Assembly: GCA_002385745.1 (NCBI GenBank)
Contig: DGEC01000041.1
Location: forward strand, 18,083 to 82,082
DNA from: Firmicutes bacterium UBA3936
GTDB taxonomy: Bacteria > Bacillota > Dethiobacteria > Dethiobacterales > Dethiobacteraceae
Length of the DNA: 64,000 bases
Direction of reading: 5' to 3'
The position numbers and the translations under genes are program-made. Position 1 is the first letter of the stretch. Every line of letters begins with the position of its first letter. This document shows positions 32,031 to 41,630 of this stretch, piece by piece. Below the pieces are notes generated by a model. The model searched no databases. It was given only the letters and a program-made list of their open reading frames with translations, and was not told where the DNA came from.

Positions 32031-34131
32031 TTTTTCCGCTCCCTTCTATTTCAGCCTTCAGTTCCTTTTCAGGATACTCAATCCGTGTATGGTATATTCC
32101 GGAAAGTATTTTAACAAAGGTGTTGGCAATAATGTCCAACTCCTTATAGGTAATATCACACTGGTCGAACTGCCCGTCATCCAATTTTTCCTTGATTATC
32201 TTCCGGACAGTTGCCTCCAGGCGGCCCAGCGACGGCTTGGCAAGAGAACGGACAGCGGCCTCGACGGAATCTGCCAGCATTATTATGGCCGCTTCCTTTG
32301 TCTGGGGAGTAGGCGCTTCATAGCGAAAATCCTCTTCCCGGAGGCTGTCCCTGTCGCTGCTTTCTTTTTCCGCCTGTTTATAGAAAAACGACACCAGGCT
32401 GTTGCCGTGATGCTGGACTATAATATCCCGGATGACCTTGGGCAATTTGTATTCCTTTGCCATTTCCAGGCCGTCTTTGATATGGGAAGTTATAATCAGA
32501 GTACTTAAATTCGGGGAAATCCTTTCATGGGGATTGCCGCCCAGCTGGTTTTCTATAAAGAAGTAGGGCCTTTTAAGCTTGCCGATATCATGATAAAAAG
32601 CACCCACCCTGGTCAAAAGCGGGTCCGCGCCGACAGCCTCGGCGGCAGCTTCCGCCAGGTTGGCCACCAGCAGGCTATGGTGGTAAGTTCCCGGGGCCTC
32701 CATTAACAGCTGTTTCAGCAGGGGGTGGCCCGGATCGGATAATTCCAGCAGGGTAACCGGAGTGGTTAGGCCAAAGGCGCTCTCCAGGTAAGGAAGAAGG
32801 CCTATAGCCATGACAGCGGAAAAAATTCCGTTGCCAACAGCCGCCAAAGTGTTAAGGCCAAATTCCCGTAAAACATCATAGCCGAAACGCAGTGTACCGC
32901 CATAGAGAAAAAGCCCCATATAGGTAAAAACGTTAACTGCCGCCACATACAGCCCTGCCCTTGCCAAATCGGAGCGGCGATGCAGCCGGCTCACGCTGTA
33001 GGCGGCAACCAGGCCGCCGAAGAGGGCAACCAGCATTAAGCGGAAATCATTTCCCGTGGTAATAACTACAAAAACGGCAAAAACAATACTCATCAGCAAT
33101 GCCAGCCCGCCGTCCAGCAGGATGGCAATCAGTATCACACCCATTGCCACGGGTATCAGGTAGCCGGAAAAATAGTTAGCGGCAATGGAAAAAATAAGGG
33201 TCAAAACGGTAATCAGCCCCAAAAGGAAAAGACGTTTATTGTCATTATAAATAGCCGGCCGGAAAATATAACAAAAAAGCCCAATAACCAGAAACAGCAG
33301 CAGTAGAATAAAAGCAAGCCCGAAAAAGACGGGGTAGCCGGAAACGCCGCGCAGAAGCCCAAGGGCTTCCAGCTGCTCCAGGTGCCGCTGGGTAACAATT
33401 TCATCCTCTCTGATGATTTCCGTTCCTTCCAGGATCCGCACCGGTTCTACCGCCGCCCTGGCAGCTTCCCTGGCTTTATTTGTTGCCTCGGCATTGTAAA
33501 TCATATTGGGTTCGATTACCGCCTCTGCCAGTCTTACCATCACCCGCTTTTGATCCTGTTCAAATATAAGAAAGCTTATTTCCTGCAAAGCCTGCCGGCG
33601 GGCCGTCTCAAGGCCGCCCGGCTTTACACCCTGCTGCAGGATTGCCTGCAGCACCTCCATGAGCTGTTGCTGCATTTCATTGAGATCGGAATTGCGGGCA
33701 GCTAAAAGTGAAACTGCCAGCTGCTCCGTCATTTCTATGTCTTCGATGGCAAGCAGCCTGTTTATTTTTTCTTCATCATCAACCGGCAGTGAGCGTATTG
33801 TTTTCACATTTTGAAAGAAAGCTGCGACCTGCTCTTCCGTATGAACCAAAACAGAGGGGTCATAATCATATGATTCGGCAACCTCCCGGGCAGCTTCTTC
33901 CTGCAAGCGTTCCGTTGCATAAATATCGATGGCATTCCACTCCGCCACGATGCGCCGGGGACTGGGTTTGCCCAGTTTCAGGTCGACCCTGGCTGAGATA
34001 ACACTTAAAGACAGGATGGCTAAAATAAGAGCGTAAAAAAAGGCGGTTAGAATTAAGCGCTGCCAGCTTGAACTAACAGTAAACGGAATTTTTCCCCTGA
34101 TGTTTCCCAGTAATTTGTTTATATCCATCAT
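32011..34131 (-). CDS. pgpH: 7TM-HD phosphohydrolase PgpH (c-di-AMP phosphodiesterase)
   Basis: A 706-residue membrane protein. One N-terminal helix, then a large extracytoplasmic domain (about 55-290), then seven membrane helices (about 295-480), then a cytoplasmic HD domain with SHHxxL-type YHHSLLVANLAEAAAE, FYHDIGKLKRPYFF and IIVQHHGNSLVSFF. PgpH proteins hydrolyse c-di-AMP in Firmicutes. Two adjacent ATG codons are possible (34131 or 34128). Start and stop overlap or abut phoH and ybeY as in Bacillus and Listeria. Confidence 0.94.
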   Translation of the reverse strand: MMDINKLLGNIRGKIPFTVSSSWQRLILTAFFYALILAILSLSVISARVDLKLGKPSPRRIVAEWNAIDIYATERLQEEAAREVAESYDYDPSVLVHTEEQVAAFFQNVKTIRSLPVDDEEKINRLLAIEDIEMTEQLAVSLLAARNSDLNEMQQQLMEVLQAILQQGVKPGGLETARRQALQEISFLIFEQDQKRVMVRLAEAVIEPNMIYNAEATNKAREAARAAVEPVRILEGTEIIREDEIVTQRHLEQLEALGLLRGVSGYPVFFGLAFILLLLFLVIGLFCYIFRPAIYNDNKRLFLLGLITVLTLIFSIAANYFSGYLIPVAMGVILIAILLDGGLALLMSIVFAVFVVITTGNDFRLMLVALFGGLVAAYSVSRLHRRSDLARAGLYVAAVNVFTYMGLFLYGGTLRFGYDVLREFGLNTLAAVGNGIFSAVMAIGLLPYLESAFGLTTPVTLLELSDPGHPLLKQLLMEAPGTYHHSLLVANLAEAAAEAVGADPLLTRVGAFYHDIGKLKRPYFFIENQLGGNPHERISPNLSTLIITSHIKDGLEMAKEYKLPKVIRDIIVQHHGNSLVSFFYKQAEKESSDRDSLREEDFRYEAPTPQTKEAAIIMLADSVEAAVRSLAKPSLGRLEATVRKIIKEKLDDGQFDQCDITYKELDIIANTFVKILSGIYHTRIEYPEKELKAEIEGSGKNAGLNE

Positions 34132-34133
34132 AA

Positions 34134-35126
34134 CTAGTCACCACGCTTGTCTTCATATTCGGCATAAGCACGGATAATCTTCTGTACCAGGGGATGCCTC
34201 ACCACATCCTTTTCAGTCATGTAAACAAACTCTATGCCGGCAATGCCTTTTAAAATTTTCTGCACCTCGTTAAGACCGGAATACCGGCCCCGCGGCAGAT
34301 CTACCTGGGTTATATCTCCGGTGATAACCGCCTTGGAATTAAATCCCAGGCGGGTTATAAACATTTTCATCTGTTCAGACGTTGTATTCTGGGCTTCATC
34401 AAGGATAATAAAGGAATCATCAAGAGTCCTTCCTCGCATATAGGCAAGGGGAGCGATTTCAATCATGCCCTTTTCCATATAGCCGCGGTAAACGTCAGCT
34501 CCCAACAGGTCATAGAGCGCGTCATAGAGAGGACGCAAATAAGGGTCCACCTTTTCCTGCAAATCTCCGGGTAAAAAACCCAGGTTTTCACCGGCTTCCA
34601 CTGCAGGCCGGGTCAGAATCAGGCGCTGGACACTGCGCTCCTTCAACGCCTTAACTGCCATGGTCATAGCGATGTACGTCTTGCCCGTCCCGGCAGGTCC
34701 TATGCAAAAAACAATATCATTATTACGGATGGCATCAAGATATGCTTTCTGAGCAATGGTTTTGGGTTTTATTTTTTTACCGCGCGGCGTGACAAAGACC
34801 ATATCGGTAAACAAGCTGCGCAGCTTGTCAGCTTGTCCGTTTAAGATCAACTGAATAGCATATTCGACATCGGAAACAGCCAAAGTCCAGCCCTGGCGGA
34901 TAAGCCAGAGCAGCTCATTAAGCAACAAAGCAGCCTGCCCGGCTTCCTTTTTGCTTCCCTCCACAACAACATTTTTGCCTTCCGGCCTCACACGCACATT
35001 GAAATAACTGTCCAAAAGAGTGACATGCTGGTCAAACCTGCCCAAAAGGTTCTGCAGTTCCTCGTTGTTTTTTACGGCTACAACCAGCTTTTCCTCCTGG
35101 CCGGCAGTCGGTTGCCTTTCAGTCAA
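34134..35126 (-). CDS. phoH: PhoH-like ATPase
   Basis: A 330-residue P-loop ATPase. The N-terminal KH-like part (about 1-100) precedes the ATPase domain with FCIGPAGTGKTYIAMTMA (Walker A), LTRPAVEAGENLGFLPGDL and SFIILDEAQNTT (Walker B). PhoH-like proteins are linked to RNA metabolism alongside YbeY, with which they are nearly always clustered. I place the start at the TTG at 35126, 11 bases after GGAGG and overlapping the yqfD stop. The open frame further upstream (to 35246) lies within yqfD and is not conserved in character. Confidence 0.9.
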   Translation of the reverse strand: MTERQPTAGQEEKLVVAVKNNEELQNLLGRFDQHVTLLDSYFNVRVRPEGKNVVVEGSKKEAGQAALLLNELLWLIRQGWTLAVSDVEYAIQLILNGQADKLRSLFTDMVFVTPRGKKIKPKTIAQKAYLDAIRNNDIVFCIGPAGTGKTYIAMTMAVKALKERSVQRLILTRPAVEAGENLGFLPGDLQEKVDPYLRPLYDALYDLLGADVYRGYMEKGMIEIAPLAYMRGRTLDDSFIILDEAQNTTSEQMKMFITRLGFNSKAVITGDITQVDLPRGRYSGLNEVQKILKGIAGIEFVYMTEKDVVRHPLVQKIIRAYAEYEDKRGD

Positions 35127-36342
35127 ACGAACTTTCGCCTCCGTTTTTTGGTTTGCTGACTGCAATATCTTCCCGCGTTTCCAGGATGCAGCGGGCTCTA
35201 AACAATCCCTTTTTCTGCACCGGGAGTTCCTCCACTGTTTCATCAATTAATTCAGCATCGGCGGGCAATTGCAGTTCTGCCAGCTGCCTTGCCCTTGCAA
35301 GGGCAAGTTTTCTGGCCTGTTCTGCGGTTATTTCCTTTTTCTGCAGCTCAAGTTCATAAAAGGTTTCTGTAACAACTTCGACAGGCACACGGATAATCCT
35401 TTCCAAAACCGGCTGCGACCTTATAACTTTCTCATAGCGGGCAAAGGGTATGCTGTCCCTGCCGACCCTCAAAACAGGCTGTCCCTCTATGCAGAGAATC
35501 CGCCGTGAAATGCTGCGTCCGCTGCGCACCCTGACTGTTTCAGTTAATGAAGCCTCCCCATATCCTTCATACCAGACCCTGGCAATAACCTTTCCCTGCG
35601 CATGAACCGGCTTGCTTTTCTGTTCTTCGCCTTCTGCTGCATACTGCGGATCCGGGCGGATAATGCCTTCTATCAGCAACTGGCCGCGCCTGACCGTTTC
35701 CTGCGGCTGCACCCTTGCTTCACCGACAAAAACAAGCACTTCCGTTACTAGGCCGTCCTTGGCGGCAACAAGATCGGCGGGTGCATCCATCTCCGCCGGC
35801 TTATCAATTGCTTCCCTGACCTCGATAATTAACTTTGTCCCCACAAGCTGCAGCCCGACCCACTCCAGTCTCGGTTCCGCAAGCAGCATCCGGTTGGCTA
35901 CATCATCAATGTCCAAGTTCCGCCTCAGCCTGCCGGGTGTTGCCCCGGCCCGGGCTGCAAGTTCACGCAAATACCCGGAATCCAGCTTTTCATTGCCTGT
36001 GATCTGGATAAAAAGAATGAAAGAAGAAGCTGTATAAAGGCCAAGAATGAAAAAAATAAGCCCGAAAATCAAGCCGCGGCGGCGCAGCAGGCGATTGCAC
36101 AGGAAAGGCAGGCCGGCTTTACCCAGAATATGCAAACGACAGCCCGTCCGCCGCGCCAGGTGGCGCAAACCGGCAAAACTGTCAACATCGGTTTTAAAAG
36201 TAAACTTGCCCGTGCCGTGTTTTATATCCCAGAGGGGGATTCCCTCCAGGGCGGCAAGATTAAAAAACTTCTCAGGGGCGGCGCCCGTTATCCGTATTAA
36301 TAAAAAACCTGTTAAGAAATAACGTAATTTTAGTATCGTCAC
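35119..36342 (-). CDS. yqfD: Sporulation protein YqfD
   Basis: A 407-residue membrane protein required for efficient sporulation, acting in the mother cell. The N-terminal 85 residues form a soluble domain, a membrane helix lies near 90-110 (LIFGLIFFILGLYTASSFIL), and a large outer domain follows with RRNLDIDDVANRMLLAEPRL and WVGLQLVGTKLIIEV. The start is ATG at 36342, 12 bases after yqfC, with which it shares a sigma-E-like promoter. The exact biochemical role is unknown. Confidence 0.9.
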   Translation of the reverse strand: MTILKLRYFLTGFLLIRITGAAPEKFFNLAALEGIPLWDIKHGTGKFTFKTDVDSFAGLRHLARRTGCRLHILGKAGLPFLCNRLLRRRGLIFGLIFFILGLYTASSFILFIQITGNEKLDSGYLRELAARAGATPGRLRRNLDIDDVANRMLLAEPRLEWVGLQLVGTKLIIEVREAIDKPAEMDAPADLVAAKDGLVTEVLVFVGEARVQPQETVRRGQLLIEGIIRPDPQYAAEGEEQKSKPVHAQGKVIARVWYEGYGEASLTETVRVRSGRSISRRILCIEGQPVLRVGRDSIPFARYEKVIRSQPVLERIIRVPVEVVTETFYELELQKKEITAEQARKLALARARQLAELQLPADAELIDETVEELPVQKKGLFRARCILETREDIAVSKPKNGGESSFD

Positions 36343-36354
36343 GCCATAGCTCCC

Positions 36355-36645
36355 CTATACGGAATCAAGTTTATACTGAATTCCCAGGATACTGCCGTCA
36401 ATGGCTATTTCATCCTTATTCATATAGCGAATCACCAGATTTTCACCGCTGACGGCCAGTTCTCCGTCTGTCAGGGCTATTCGCACTTTTCCCCCTGTAT
36501 AGGCAATAATTCCACCGTGATTTTCTATGTAACACTGCAAATTGCCGGTTATTGTCACCCGGGGCAAGTCAAGGATTATTTCGCGTGGCAGCTCAAATAT
36601 ATCCGCCAGTGGCCGGCGCCATTTTGAACCTGTCTTTTCACCCAC
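36355..36645 (-). CDS. yqfC: Sporulation protein YqfC
   Basis: A 96-residue protein: LADIFELPREIILDLPRVTI followed by TGNLQCYIENHGGIIAYTG and a VIRYMNKDEIAIDGSI end, the usual YqfC/YabP-type fold. YqfC belongs to the sigma-E regulon in B. subtilis and is co-expressed with yqfD. The start is ATG at 36645; GGGGGGAAAA and GGAGG lie upstream. A sigma-E-like promoter ends about 27 bases before it. Confidence 0.9.
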   Translation of the reverse strand: MGEKTGSKWRRPLADIFELPREIILDLPRVTITGNLQCYIENHGGIIAYTGGKVRIALTDGELAVSGENLVIRYMNKDEIAIDGSILGIQYKLDSV

Positions 36646-36671
36646 GCTTTTCCCCCCAATCCTCCTTTCAT

Positions 36672-36700
36672 TTGTATGCTTTAGGGACGGTTGTTATGCA
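36672..36700 (-). promoter_or_regulatory. Sigma-E-like promoter of yqfC-yqfD
   Basis: On the minus strand GCATAACA, a 13-base spacer and CATACAAA. This is close to the mother-cell sigma-E pattern (GxATATT-like -35 and CATACAMT -10), in the expected place for yqfC. Confidence 0.55.
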
Positions 36701-36728
36701 AAACGCCCCGTGCAGTGCACAGGGCGTC
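36701..36728 (-). terminator. Terminator downstream of the floA-linked gene
   Basis: Stem ACGCCC-GTGC paired across one mismatch (36718-36728 with 36704-36714), three-base loop, then TTTT on the minus strand. It separates the nfeD-floA unit from yqfC and abuts the sigma-E promoter. Confidence 0.75.
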
Positions 36729-36739
36729 TGTCATTTGTT

Positions 36740-37171
36740 TCAATTTCGCCGGAAGCGCCTTGCGGCAACGGGAGGGCCGAGTATTTCCGAAAAAATCACT
36801 GCTTTAACCAGTTCATGCCGTCCAAATAACGGCAAAACAGCATCTTCCCGCCTGGCAGCCGGCCGCTTGACGGGCTTTTCTCTCGCAGGCCGCCGCGGAG
36901 CGGAACGGGCGAAAAAAGCAGGCTCCGCTATAGTTGAGGCGGGAGAAGGCTTCTCTTCGGCCGGCAGCATATCCAGTTCGCTTTTGTCTTTTGGCAGCAG
37001 GTCAACAGGGATATATACAGGCCTTTCAAGTTCGTCCTCATGCTGCTGACTGCCTGCCGGCGGGACAGGACGCAGGGGTTTTTGTGTTTTTTGCCGTTTT
37101 TGCAGGCTTTCCGCAGCAGCGCTTAAAATTGAAAATATCAGAAACAGGACAAAAAGTACCAGAGCTCCCAT
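36740..37171 (-). CDS. Membrane-anchored protein of unknown function, floA-linked
   Basis: A 143-residue protein. The first 20 residues (MGALVLFVLFLIFSILSAAA) form a membrane anchor. The middle is low-complexity, rich in Pro, Lys, Arg and Glu. The last 30 residues (PLFGRHELVKAVIFSEILGP, PPVAAR) form a conserved-looking tail; a SEILGPP ending is often seen in short proteins next to floA in clostridia. No function is known. The spacing of 21 bases from floA suggests co-expression. Confidence 0.65.
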   Translation of the reverse strand: MGALVLFVLFLIFSILSAAAESLQKRQKTQKPLRPVPPAGSQQHEDELERPVYIPVDLLPKDKSELDMLPAEEKPSPASTIAEPAFFARSAPRRPAREKPVKRPAARREDAVLPLFGRHELVKAVIFSEILGPPVAARRFRRN

Positions 37172-37192
37172 ATTGCCACCCCCCGGCGCAGA

Positions 37193-38173
37193 TTATTTTT
37201 CGTTCTTATCCTGGTCTTTGCCGCTTAATTTGGCGATGGAATCACGCATGTCGGTATCTGCCTGAATATTTTTCAAATTATAGTAATCCAAAATACCCAG
37301 CTTTCCTTCACGAAGCGCCTGGGCAAGGGCACGGGGCACTTCCGCTTCGGCTTCCACCACTTTGGCCCGCATTTCCTGCACGGCGGCCTTCATTTCCTGT
37401 TCGTAGGCCACGGCCATTGCCCTTCTTTCTTCCGCTTTGGCCTGGGCAATGCGCTTGTCGGCTTCAGCCTGGTCGGTCTGCAGCTGGGCACCCACATTCT
37501 TGCCAACATCAACATCGGCAATATCAATGGACAGGATTTCGAAAGCCGTGCCGGCGTCAAGCCCTTTATCCAGCACCGTTTTAGAGATTAAGTCGGGATT
37601 CTCCAGCACGCTTTTGTGGTTTTCAGCAGAACCAATGGTGGTTACAATACCTTCCCCGACCCGGGCAATAATGGTTTCTTCGCCGGAGCCGCCTACCAGG
37701 CGTTCAATATTGGCCCGAACGGTAACCTGGGCTTTGGCCTTCAGTTCAATGCCGTCCTTGGCAACGGCCGCCACAACGGGAGTTTCAATCACCCGCGGAT
37801 TGACGCTAACCTGCACCGCCTGCAGCACATCGCGCCCGGCCAGATCAATGGCCGCCGCCCTTTCAAAACCCAGATCAATGCCGGCGCGCTGCGCCGCTAT
37901 CAGGGCATTGGTAACCCGGTCCACATTGCCGCCTGCCAGGTAATGGCTTTCCAGCTGGTCAATTTTTAAGTCCAGCCCGGCCTTTGTAGCACGAATCAGG
38001 GGATTAATAATTCTGGCCGGCGGTACCCGCCGCAGGCGCATGGCAACCAGGGTAAAAAGACTTACCCTGACACCGGCAAACCAGGCGGAAATCCAAAGAC
38101 CGACAGGAACAATACTAAACAGCAGCGCCAGCAAAAAGACAATCAGGCCAATAAGAATTAACAGTTCAGGCAT
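37193..38173 (-). CDS. floA: Flotillin-like protein FloA
   Basis: A 326-residue membrane scaffold protein (YqfA family). It has an N-terminal hydrophobic hairpin (about 4-50), then the PHB/SPFH-like domain ([60 protein letters not shown]). A Glu/Ala-rich coiled coil ([19 protein letters not shown]) closes the protein. FloA marks membrane microdomains and influences signalling and sporulation. It is encoded 20 bases after nfeD, the usual partner. Confidence 0.95.
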   Translation of the reverse strand: MPELLILIGLIVFLLALLFSIVPVGLWISAWFAGVRVSLFTLVAMRLRRVPPARIINPLIRATKAGLDLKIDQLESHYLAGGNVDRVTNALIAAQRAGIDLGFERAAAIDLAGRDVLQAVQVSVNPRVIETPVVAAVAKDGIELKAKAQVTVRANIERLVGGSGEETIIARVGEGIVTTIGSAENHKSVLENPDLISKTVLDKGLDAGTAFEILSIDIADVDVGKNVGAQLQTDQAEADKRIAQAKAEERRAMAVAYEQEMKAAVQEMRAKVVEAEAEVPRALAQALREGKLGILDYYNLKNIQADTDMRDSIAKLSGKDQDKNEK

Positions 38174-38193
38174 TTTCGCAAACCTCCCGGTAT

Positions 38194-39462
38194 TTATTTG
38201 GGGCGAACTACCACCCTCGTACCTTCAACCTTTGCCACCTTTATCTTTACTCCCCGGTCAATAAAGCTGCCCTCACTCACTACATCAATTCGCTCCCCGT
38301 CAAATTCCGCAAGGCCGGCCGGCCGCAGGACGGACAAAGTCACTCCTTCTTTGCCCACAAGCCTGGAATAATCGCCGGTACCCAGATAACCGTCCTCGCT
38401 TTTTGCCGCATGCTGCAGGACAATTTGCGACCAAAGGAGAGATCTTTTCAGGTAGCGGTAAATAACGGCAATAACAAAAGCAGTCAACACAATTGCAGCA
38501 ATAAGTGTGCGTACACCCTGCCCCGTGCTGGCAGCGGAAAGGATAACCGAGGCGATTACGGCAACAAGGCCGCCGATGCCCAGGACACCGAAGCCGGGCA
38601 TAAAGGCCTCCGCCAGCAGCAGGATAAGGCCGATTATAAACAGGAAGATTACTTCCCTGCCCGCCAGCCCCGCAAATATATGGCTGCCGAAGAAAAGGGC
38701 AAAAGCTAAAATACTTATTATTCCCGGCAGTCCGAAGCCCGCCACCAGTATTTCGATAACCAAAGCCGTGATGCCCACCGCCAAAATCACCGGGGCAACG
38801 TAAGGGTTGGTTACAAAGCGGGCCAGGCGTTCCGCCAGAGTTATTTCAGCGATGAATTCCTCGGGATTATTTAGTCCCAAAAAATCATAAATCTCGGAAC
38901 GGTCGGCAAACACACCGTCTGCAAAACCGATCTCCTCCGCCTCGGCAGCCGTCAGGGTCAGGGATTCGGTGGTCATGGCTACGGCTATTTTTTCATCCTT
39001 CCCCAGACGCTGGGCGGTGGTCCGCATTTTCCCTTCCCAGGCTTTTATAATTTTTTGATCAACTTCTCCGCCCGTTAATGTTCTTACCTCCGCCGCCCCT
39101 ATGGTACTGCCCGGAGCCATAAACAGGGCATCACAGGATAAGGCAATAAAGGCGCCTGCCGAAAGGGCATTATAGCGTACATAGGCGTAAACGGGAACAC
39201 CGGAATCATAGATCAGTTTTTGGATATTCTCGGCAGAAGCGACAAAACCTCCCGGCGTATCAATTTCCAAGATAATGGCAGCAGCCCCGTTTTCATTTGC
39301 CTCCCTGATTGTCCGCTGCAAATAGCGGTACAGCCCCTGCTCTACTTCCTTTTCCAGTTTAATCACATAGACTGCTTCACTTGCGGCAGCAGCCGGCAGA
39401 ATAAAGGCGCAGGCAAAGAGATAAAAGAGCAGAATAAAAAACGTCAGAGCTCTTTTCCTCAT
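38194..39462 (-). CDS. NfeD-family membrane serine protease
   Basis: A 422-residue protein with a signal peptide ([20 protein letters not shown], cleavage near AAAS). A ClpP-type protease domain follows (about 30-220; [19 protein letters not shown], and the nucleophile Ser in [12 protein letters not shown]). Four or five membrane helices come next, then a C-terminal OB-fold (about 365-422). This is the long NfeD form that works with flotillin. The ATG at 39462 follows GGGGAGG at six bases; earlier in-frame ATGs overlap that ribosome site. Confidence 0.92.
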   Translation of the reverse strand: MRKRALTFFILLFYLFACAFILPAAAASEAVYVIKLEKEVEQGLYRYLQRTIREANENGAAAIILEIDTPGGFVASAENIQKLIYDSGVPVYAYVRYNALSAGAFIALSCDALFMAPGSTIGAAEVRTLTGGEVDQKIIKAWEGKMRTTAQRLGKDEKIAVAMTTESLTLTAAEAEEIGFADGVFADRSEIYDFLGLNNPEEFIAEITLAERLARFVTNPYVAPVILAVGITALVIEILVAGFGLPGIISILAFALFFGSHIFAGLAGREVIFLFIIGLILLLAEAFMPGFGVLGIGGLVAVIASVILSAASTGQGVRTLIAAIVLTAFVIAVIYRYLKRSLLWSQIVLQHAAKSEDGYLGTGDYSRLVGKEGVTLSVLRPAGLAEFDGERIDVVSEGSFIDRGVKIKVAKVEGTRVVVRPK

Positions 39463-39523
39463 AGGCATCCTCCCCTGAGGCAGTATTGGTATTATCATTA
39501 TACATCAACTTCCATATAATAAT

Positions 39524-39549
39524 ACAGCAGGTCGTCTGCGACCTGCTGT
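39524..39549 (-). terminator. Terminator after rpsU
   Basis: A perfect 11-bp stem (39539-39549 with 39524-39534, ACAGCAGGTCG/CGACCTGCTGT) and four-base loop, followed on the minus strand by ATTATTATA. Confidence 0.65.
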
Positions 39550-39558
39550 CAGGAAATT

Positions 39559-39744
39559 TCAAGCAAAGCGCCTTCTTTTATTCTTGCGGGCAGCCTCGGA
39601 TTTCTTCTTGCGTCTCACACTGGGCTTTTCATAGTGCTCCCGCTTGCGCACCTCAGCCAAAATGCCTGTTCTTGCACATTGTTTTTTAAAGCGGCGGATC
39701 GCGCTGTCAAGTGTCTCATTTTTCCCCACTTTAATTACAGCCAA
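39559..39744 (-). CDS. rpsU: Ribosomal protein bS21
   Basis: A 61-residue small-subunit protein: [20 protein letters not shown], then [20 protein letters not shown] and a basic end. The TTG at 39744 is preferred: AGGGGAGGG lies seven bases upstream, and the protein then starts at [10 protein letters not shown] as in other S21 proteins. ATG codons upstream (39777 and 39768) would add residues within that ribosome site. Confidence 0.93.
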   Translation of the reverse strand: MAVIKVGKNETLDSAIRRFKKQCARTGILAEVRKREHYEKPSVRRKKKSEAARKNKRRRFA

Positions 39745-39883
39745 CTGCTTTCCCTCCCCTCGTGCCATCCTGCGCATAATTGCCGGGATGGAAGGGTATA
39801 TAAAAAAGTACCTTTTTGATTATATCCCTTTCAATATATTCTGTCAACAAAAGTAAACGCCCTGAACTGCCTCAGGCGCCCCA

Positions 39884-40219
39884 TTAGGGAACAAATTTCT
39901 TTCCCGCCAGAATGTGAAAATGCAGGTGGCCGACTACCTGCCCGGCGGCTTCACCGCAGTTCGTAACAACCTTGTAGCCGCCGCTGACTCCAAGCCTGGC
40001 GGCAGTTTTCTGAATGCCTGAAAATATGCCGGCAGCCAGTTTTTCATCTGTTTCAGCAGGAAGGTCGTCAAGGGAGGCCAGATGTTTTTTGGCAACTACC
40101 AGAACATGGGTCGGCGCCTGGGGATTTATATCCTTAAAAGCCAGTACCTGTTCATCCTCATATACTACATCAGCCGGCAGCTCCCGGCGGATAATCCTGC
40201 AGAATACACAGTCTTCCAT
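39884..40219 (-). CDS. HIT-family nucleotide-binding protein
   Basis: A 111-residue histidine-triad protein (Hint type). CVFCRIIRRELPADVVYED is the opening and GHLHFHILAGK carries the HxHxH triad that hydrolyses nucleoside phosphoramidates or adenylates. The ATG at 40219 follows GGAG at seven bases; the open frame up to 40348 has no similarity. In clostridia it commonly precedes rpsU, as here. Confidence 0.92.
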   Translation of the reverse strand: MEDCVFCRIIRRELPADVVYEDEQVLAFKDINPQAPTHVLVVAKKHLASLDDLPAETDEKLAAGIFSGIQKTAARLGVSGGYKVVTNCGEAAGQVVGHLHFHILAGKKFVP

Positions 40220-40409
40220 ACAGACACTCCTTTTTTGCCTTTCCATAATTATACCATTACAACTCCCGGCTAGCAAACTTTTCCTTATATTTTCCATCTG
40301 CGTGCCGGCATAACACTGTCTTGCTCTTTCCGGGAGAGAGACAGGCACAAGGGGAGTTTGCCGTCCATAATATAAATTAGCATTTCTGACAGAAGGAGAA
40401 AAACAGATA

Positions 40410-41531
40410 ATGGGAAAAGAAGCAAGTACTTCATATTTTGCCGGCGGAAATACCGCTCAGGGTTTTATTTCACTCTTCCGCTACATACCCGGTTCTGAAA
40501 CAAAACGCCTGCTGATAATTAAAGGAGGACCGGGAACAGGAAAATCCACTCTGCTGAAGCGGCTGCAGGCAAAAGCGCTTGCCGCCGGACTTAAAACAGA
40601 ATTGTTTTACTGTTCATCGGACCCGGCATCGCTTGACGGGCTTAGTGTGCCGGCTTTGGGTTTTGCCGCAGTGGACGGAACGGCCCCCCACACCATGGAC
40701 CCTGTCTTGCCCGGCGCATACGATGAAATTGTTGATTTTGGCCAATGCTGGCGAAAAGAGAAGCTGCAATCCAAAAGACATGTAATTGCCGAGCTTGCCG
40801 GCCGGAAAAGCTTGTGTTTTTCCCAGGCCTACCAGTATTTAAAAGAAGGAGCGGTGGTGCTGGACAAACTGCGGTGGCTGACGGCCAGGGCCATGGACTA
40901 CAGGGCGGCTAACCGGATGGTACGGCGGTTGCTAGGGGAACTGGCGGACGCGCTGCCCCAAAAGGAAGAAGAACCAAAAGAACGCCAGCTTTTTGCCGGT
41001 GCCATTACTCCGAAAGGCTTTCTCAATTTTTATCCATCCATCTTTAAAGGCCTGGAGCGCTTTTACTACCTGACGGGAGAACCCGGCACCGGAAAATCGT
41101 TTTTGCTGGGAAGAATCAGGCAAACAGTCAAAGATGCGGGATATCAGCTTTACACCTTCCGCTGCAGTTTTGACCCGCAGCGGGTAGATGCCGTTGTCAT
41201 ACCGGCCATAAAAACGGCCTTTGTTAAAATGACCTACCCCCATACCTTTTCCCTGGATCCGCTGCAATTAGTGCGGGAACAGTCTACAATTGCCCTTAAC
41301 CGTTACATAAATACCGCTCTTTTTAAAAAGTACACTGCTGAAAGAACGGAAAACACGGAACGCTTCTGGTATTTGCTGGGCAAGGCGGTGGAATTTCTCC
41401 GCCACGCCAAACAGGCCCATGAAAAACTTGAGGAAATTTACAGGGAAGCAATGGACTACCGGTGTCTGGAAAAACTGCAGGGACAGCTCAGCGAAGAGTT
41501 GCTTGCCGATAACCACCTGCCTGGACAATAA
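40410..41531 (+). CDS. Twin P-loop ATPase of unknown function (PRK06851-like)
   Basis: A 373-residue protein built of two similar halves. Each half begins with a YFAGGNTAQGF-like motif (SYFAGGNTAQGFISLF; LFAGAITPKGFLNFYPS) followed by a Walker A loop (KGGPGTGKSTLLKRL at about 34-48; TGEPGTGKSFLLGRI at about 225-239) and a Cys-Ser/Ser-Phe-Asp-Pro segment (FYCSSDPASLDGL; FRCSFDPQRVDAV). It matches what I recall as the PRK06851 family of clostridial and bacillar ATPases, whose role is unknown. The start is ATG after AAGGAG. It stands alone, with a terminator after it. Confidence 0.78.
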   Translation: MGKEASTSYFAGGNTAQGFISLFRYIPGSETKRLLIIKGGPGTGKSTLLKRLQAKALAAGLKTELFYCSSDPASLDGLSVPALGFAAVDGTAPHTMDPVLPGAYDEIVDFGQCWRKEKLQSKRHVIAELAGRKSLCFSQAYQYLKEGAVVLDKLRWLTARAMDYRAANRMVRRLLGELADALPQKEEEPKERQLFAGAITPKGFLNFYPSIFKGLERFYYLTGEPGTGKSFLLGRIRQTVKDAGYQLYTFRCSFDPQRVDAVVIPAIKTAFVKMTYPHTFSLDPLQLVREQSTIALNRYINTALFKKYTAERTENTERFWYLLGKAVEFLRHAKQAHEKLEEIYREAMDYRCLEKLQGQLSEELLADNHLPGQ

Positions 41532-41553
41532 CTGCTGCCCAGGCAGTTTTTTT
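41530..41553 (+). terminator. Terminator after the twin P-loop ATPase gene
   Basis: Stem AACTGC/GCAGTT (41530-41535 with 41543-41548), seven-base loop, then a run of T residues. Confidence 0.75.
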
Positions 41554-41560
41554 CTCCTCA

Positions 41561-41589
41561 TTGTCTGCCGGACCGGCATCGGATATAAT
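41561..41589 (+). promoter_or_regulatory. Promoter of the Bce-type two-component system
   Basis: TTGTCT (41561-41566), 17 bases, TATAAT (41584-41589), 42 bases before the response regulator. Confidence 0.6.
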
Positions 41590-41630
41590 AATACCGGAAG
41601 GTAGAGTGTCTTTTTGCCCGGGGGTTTTCC

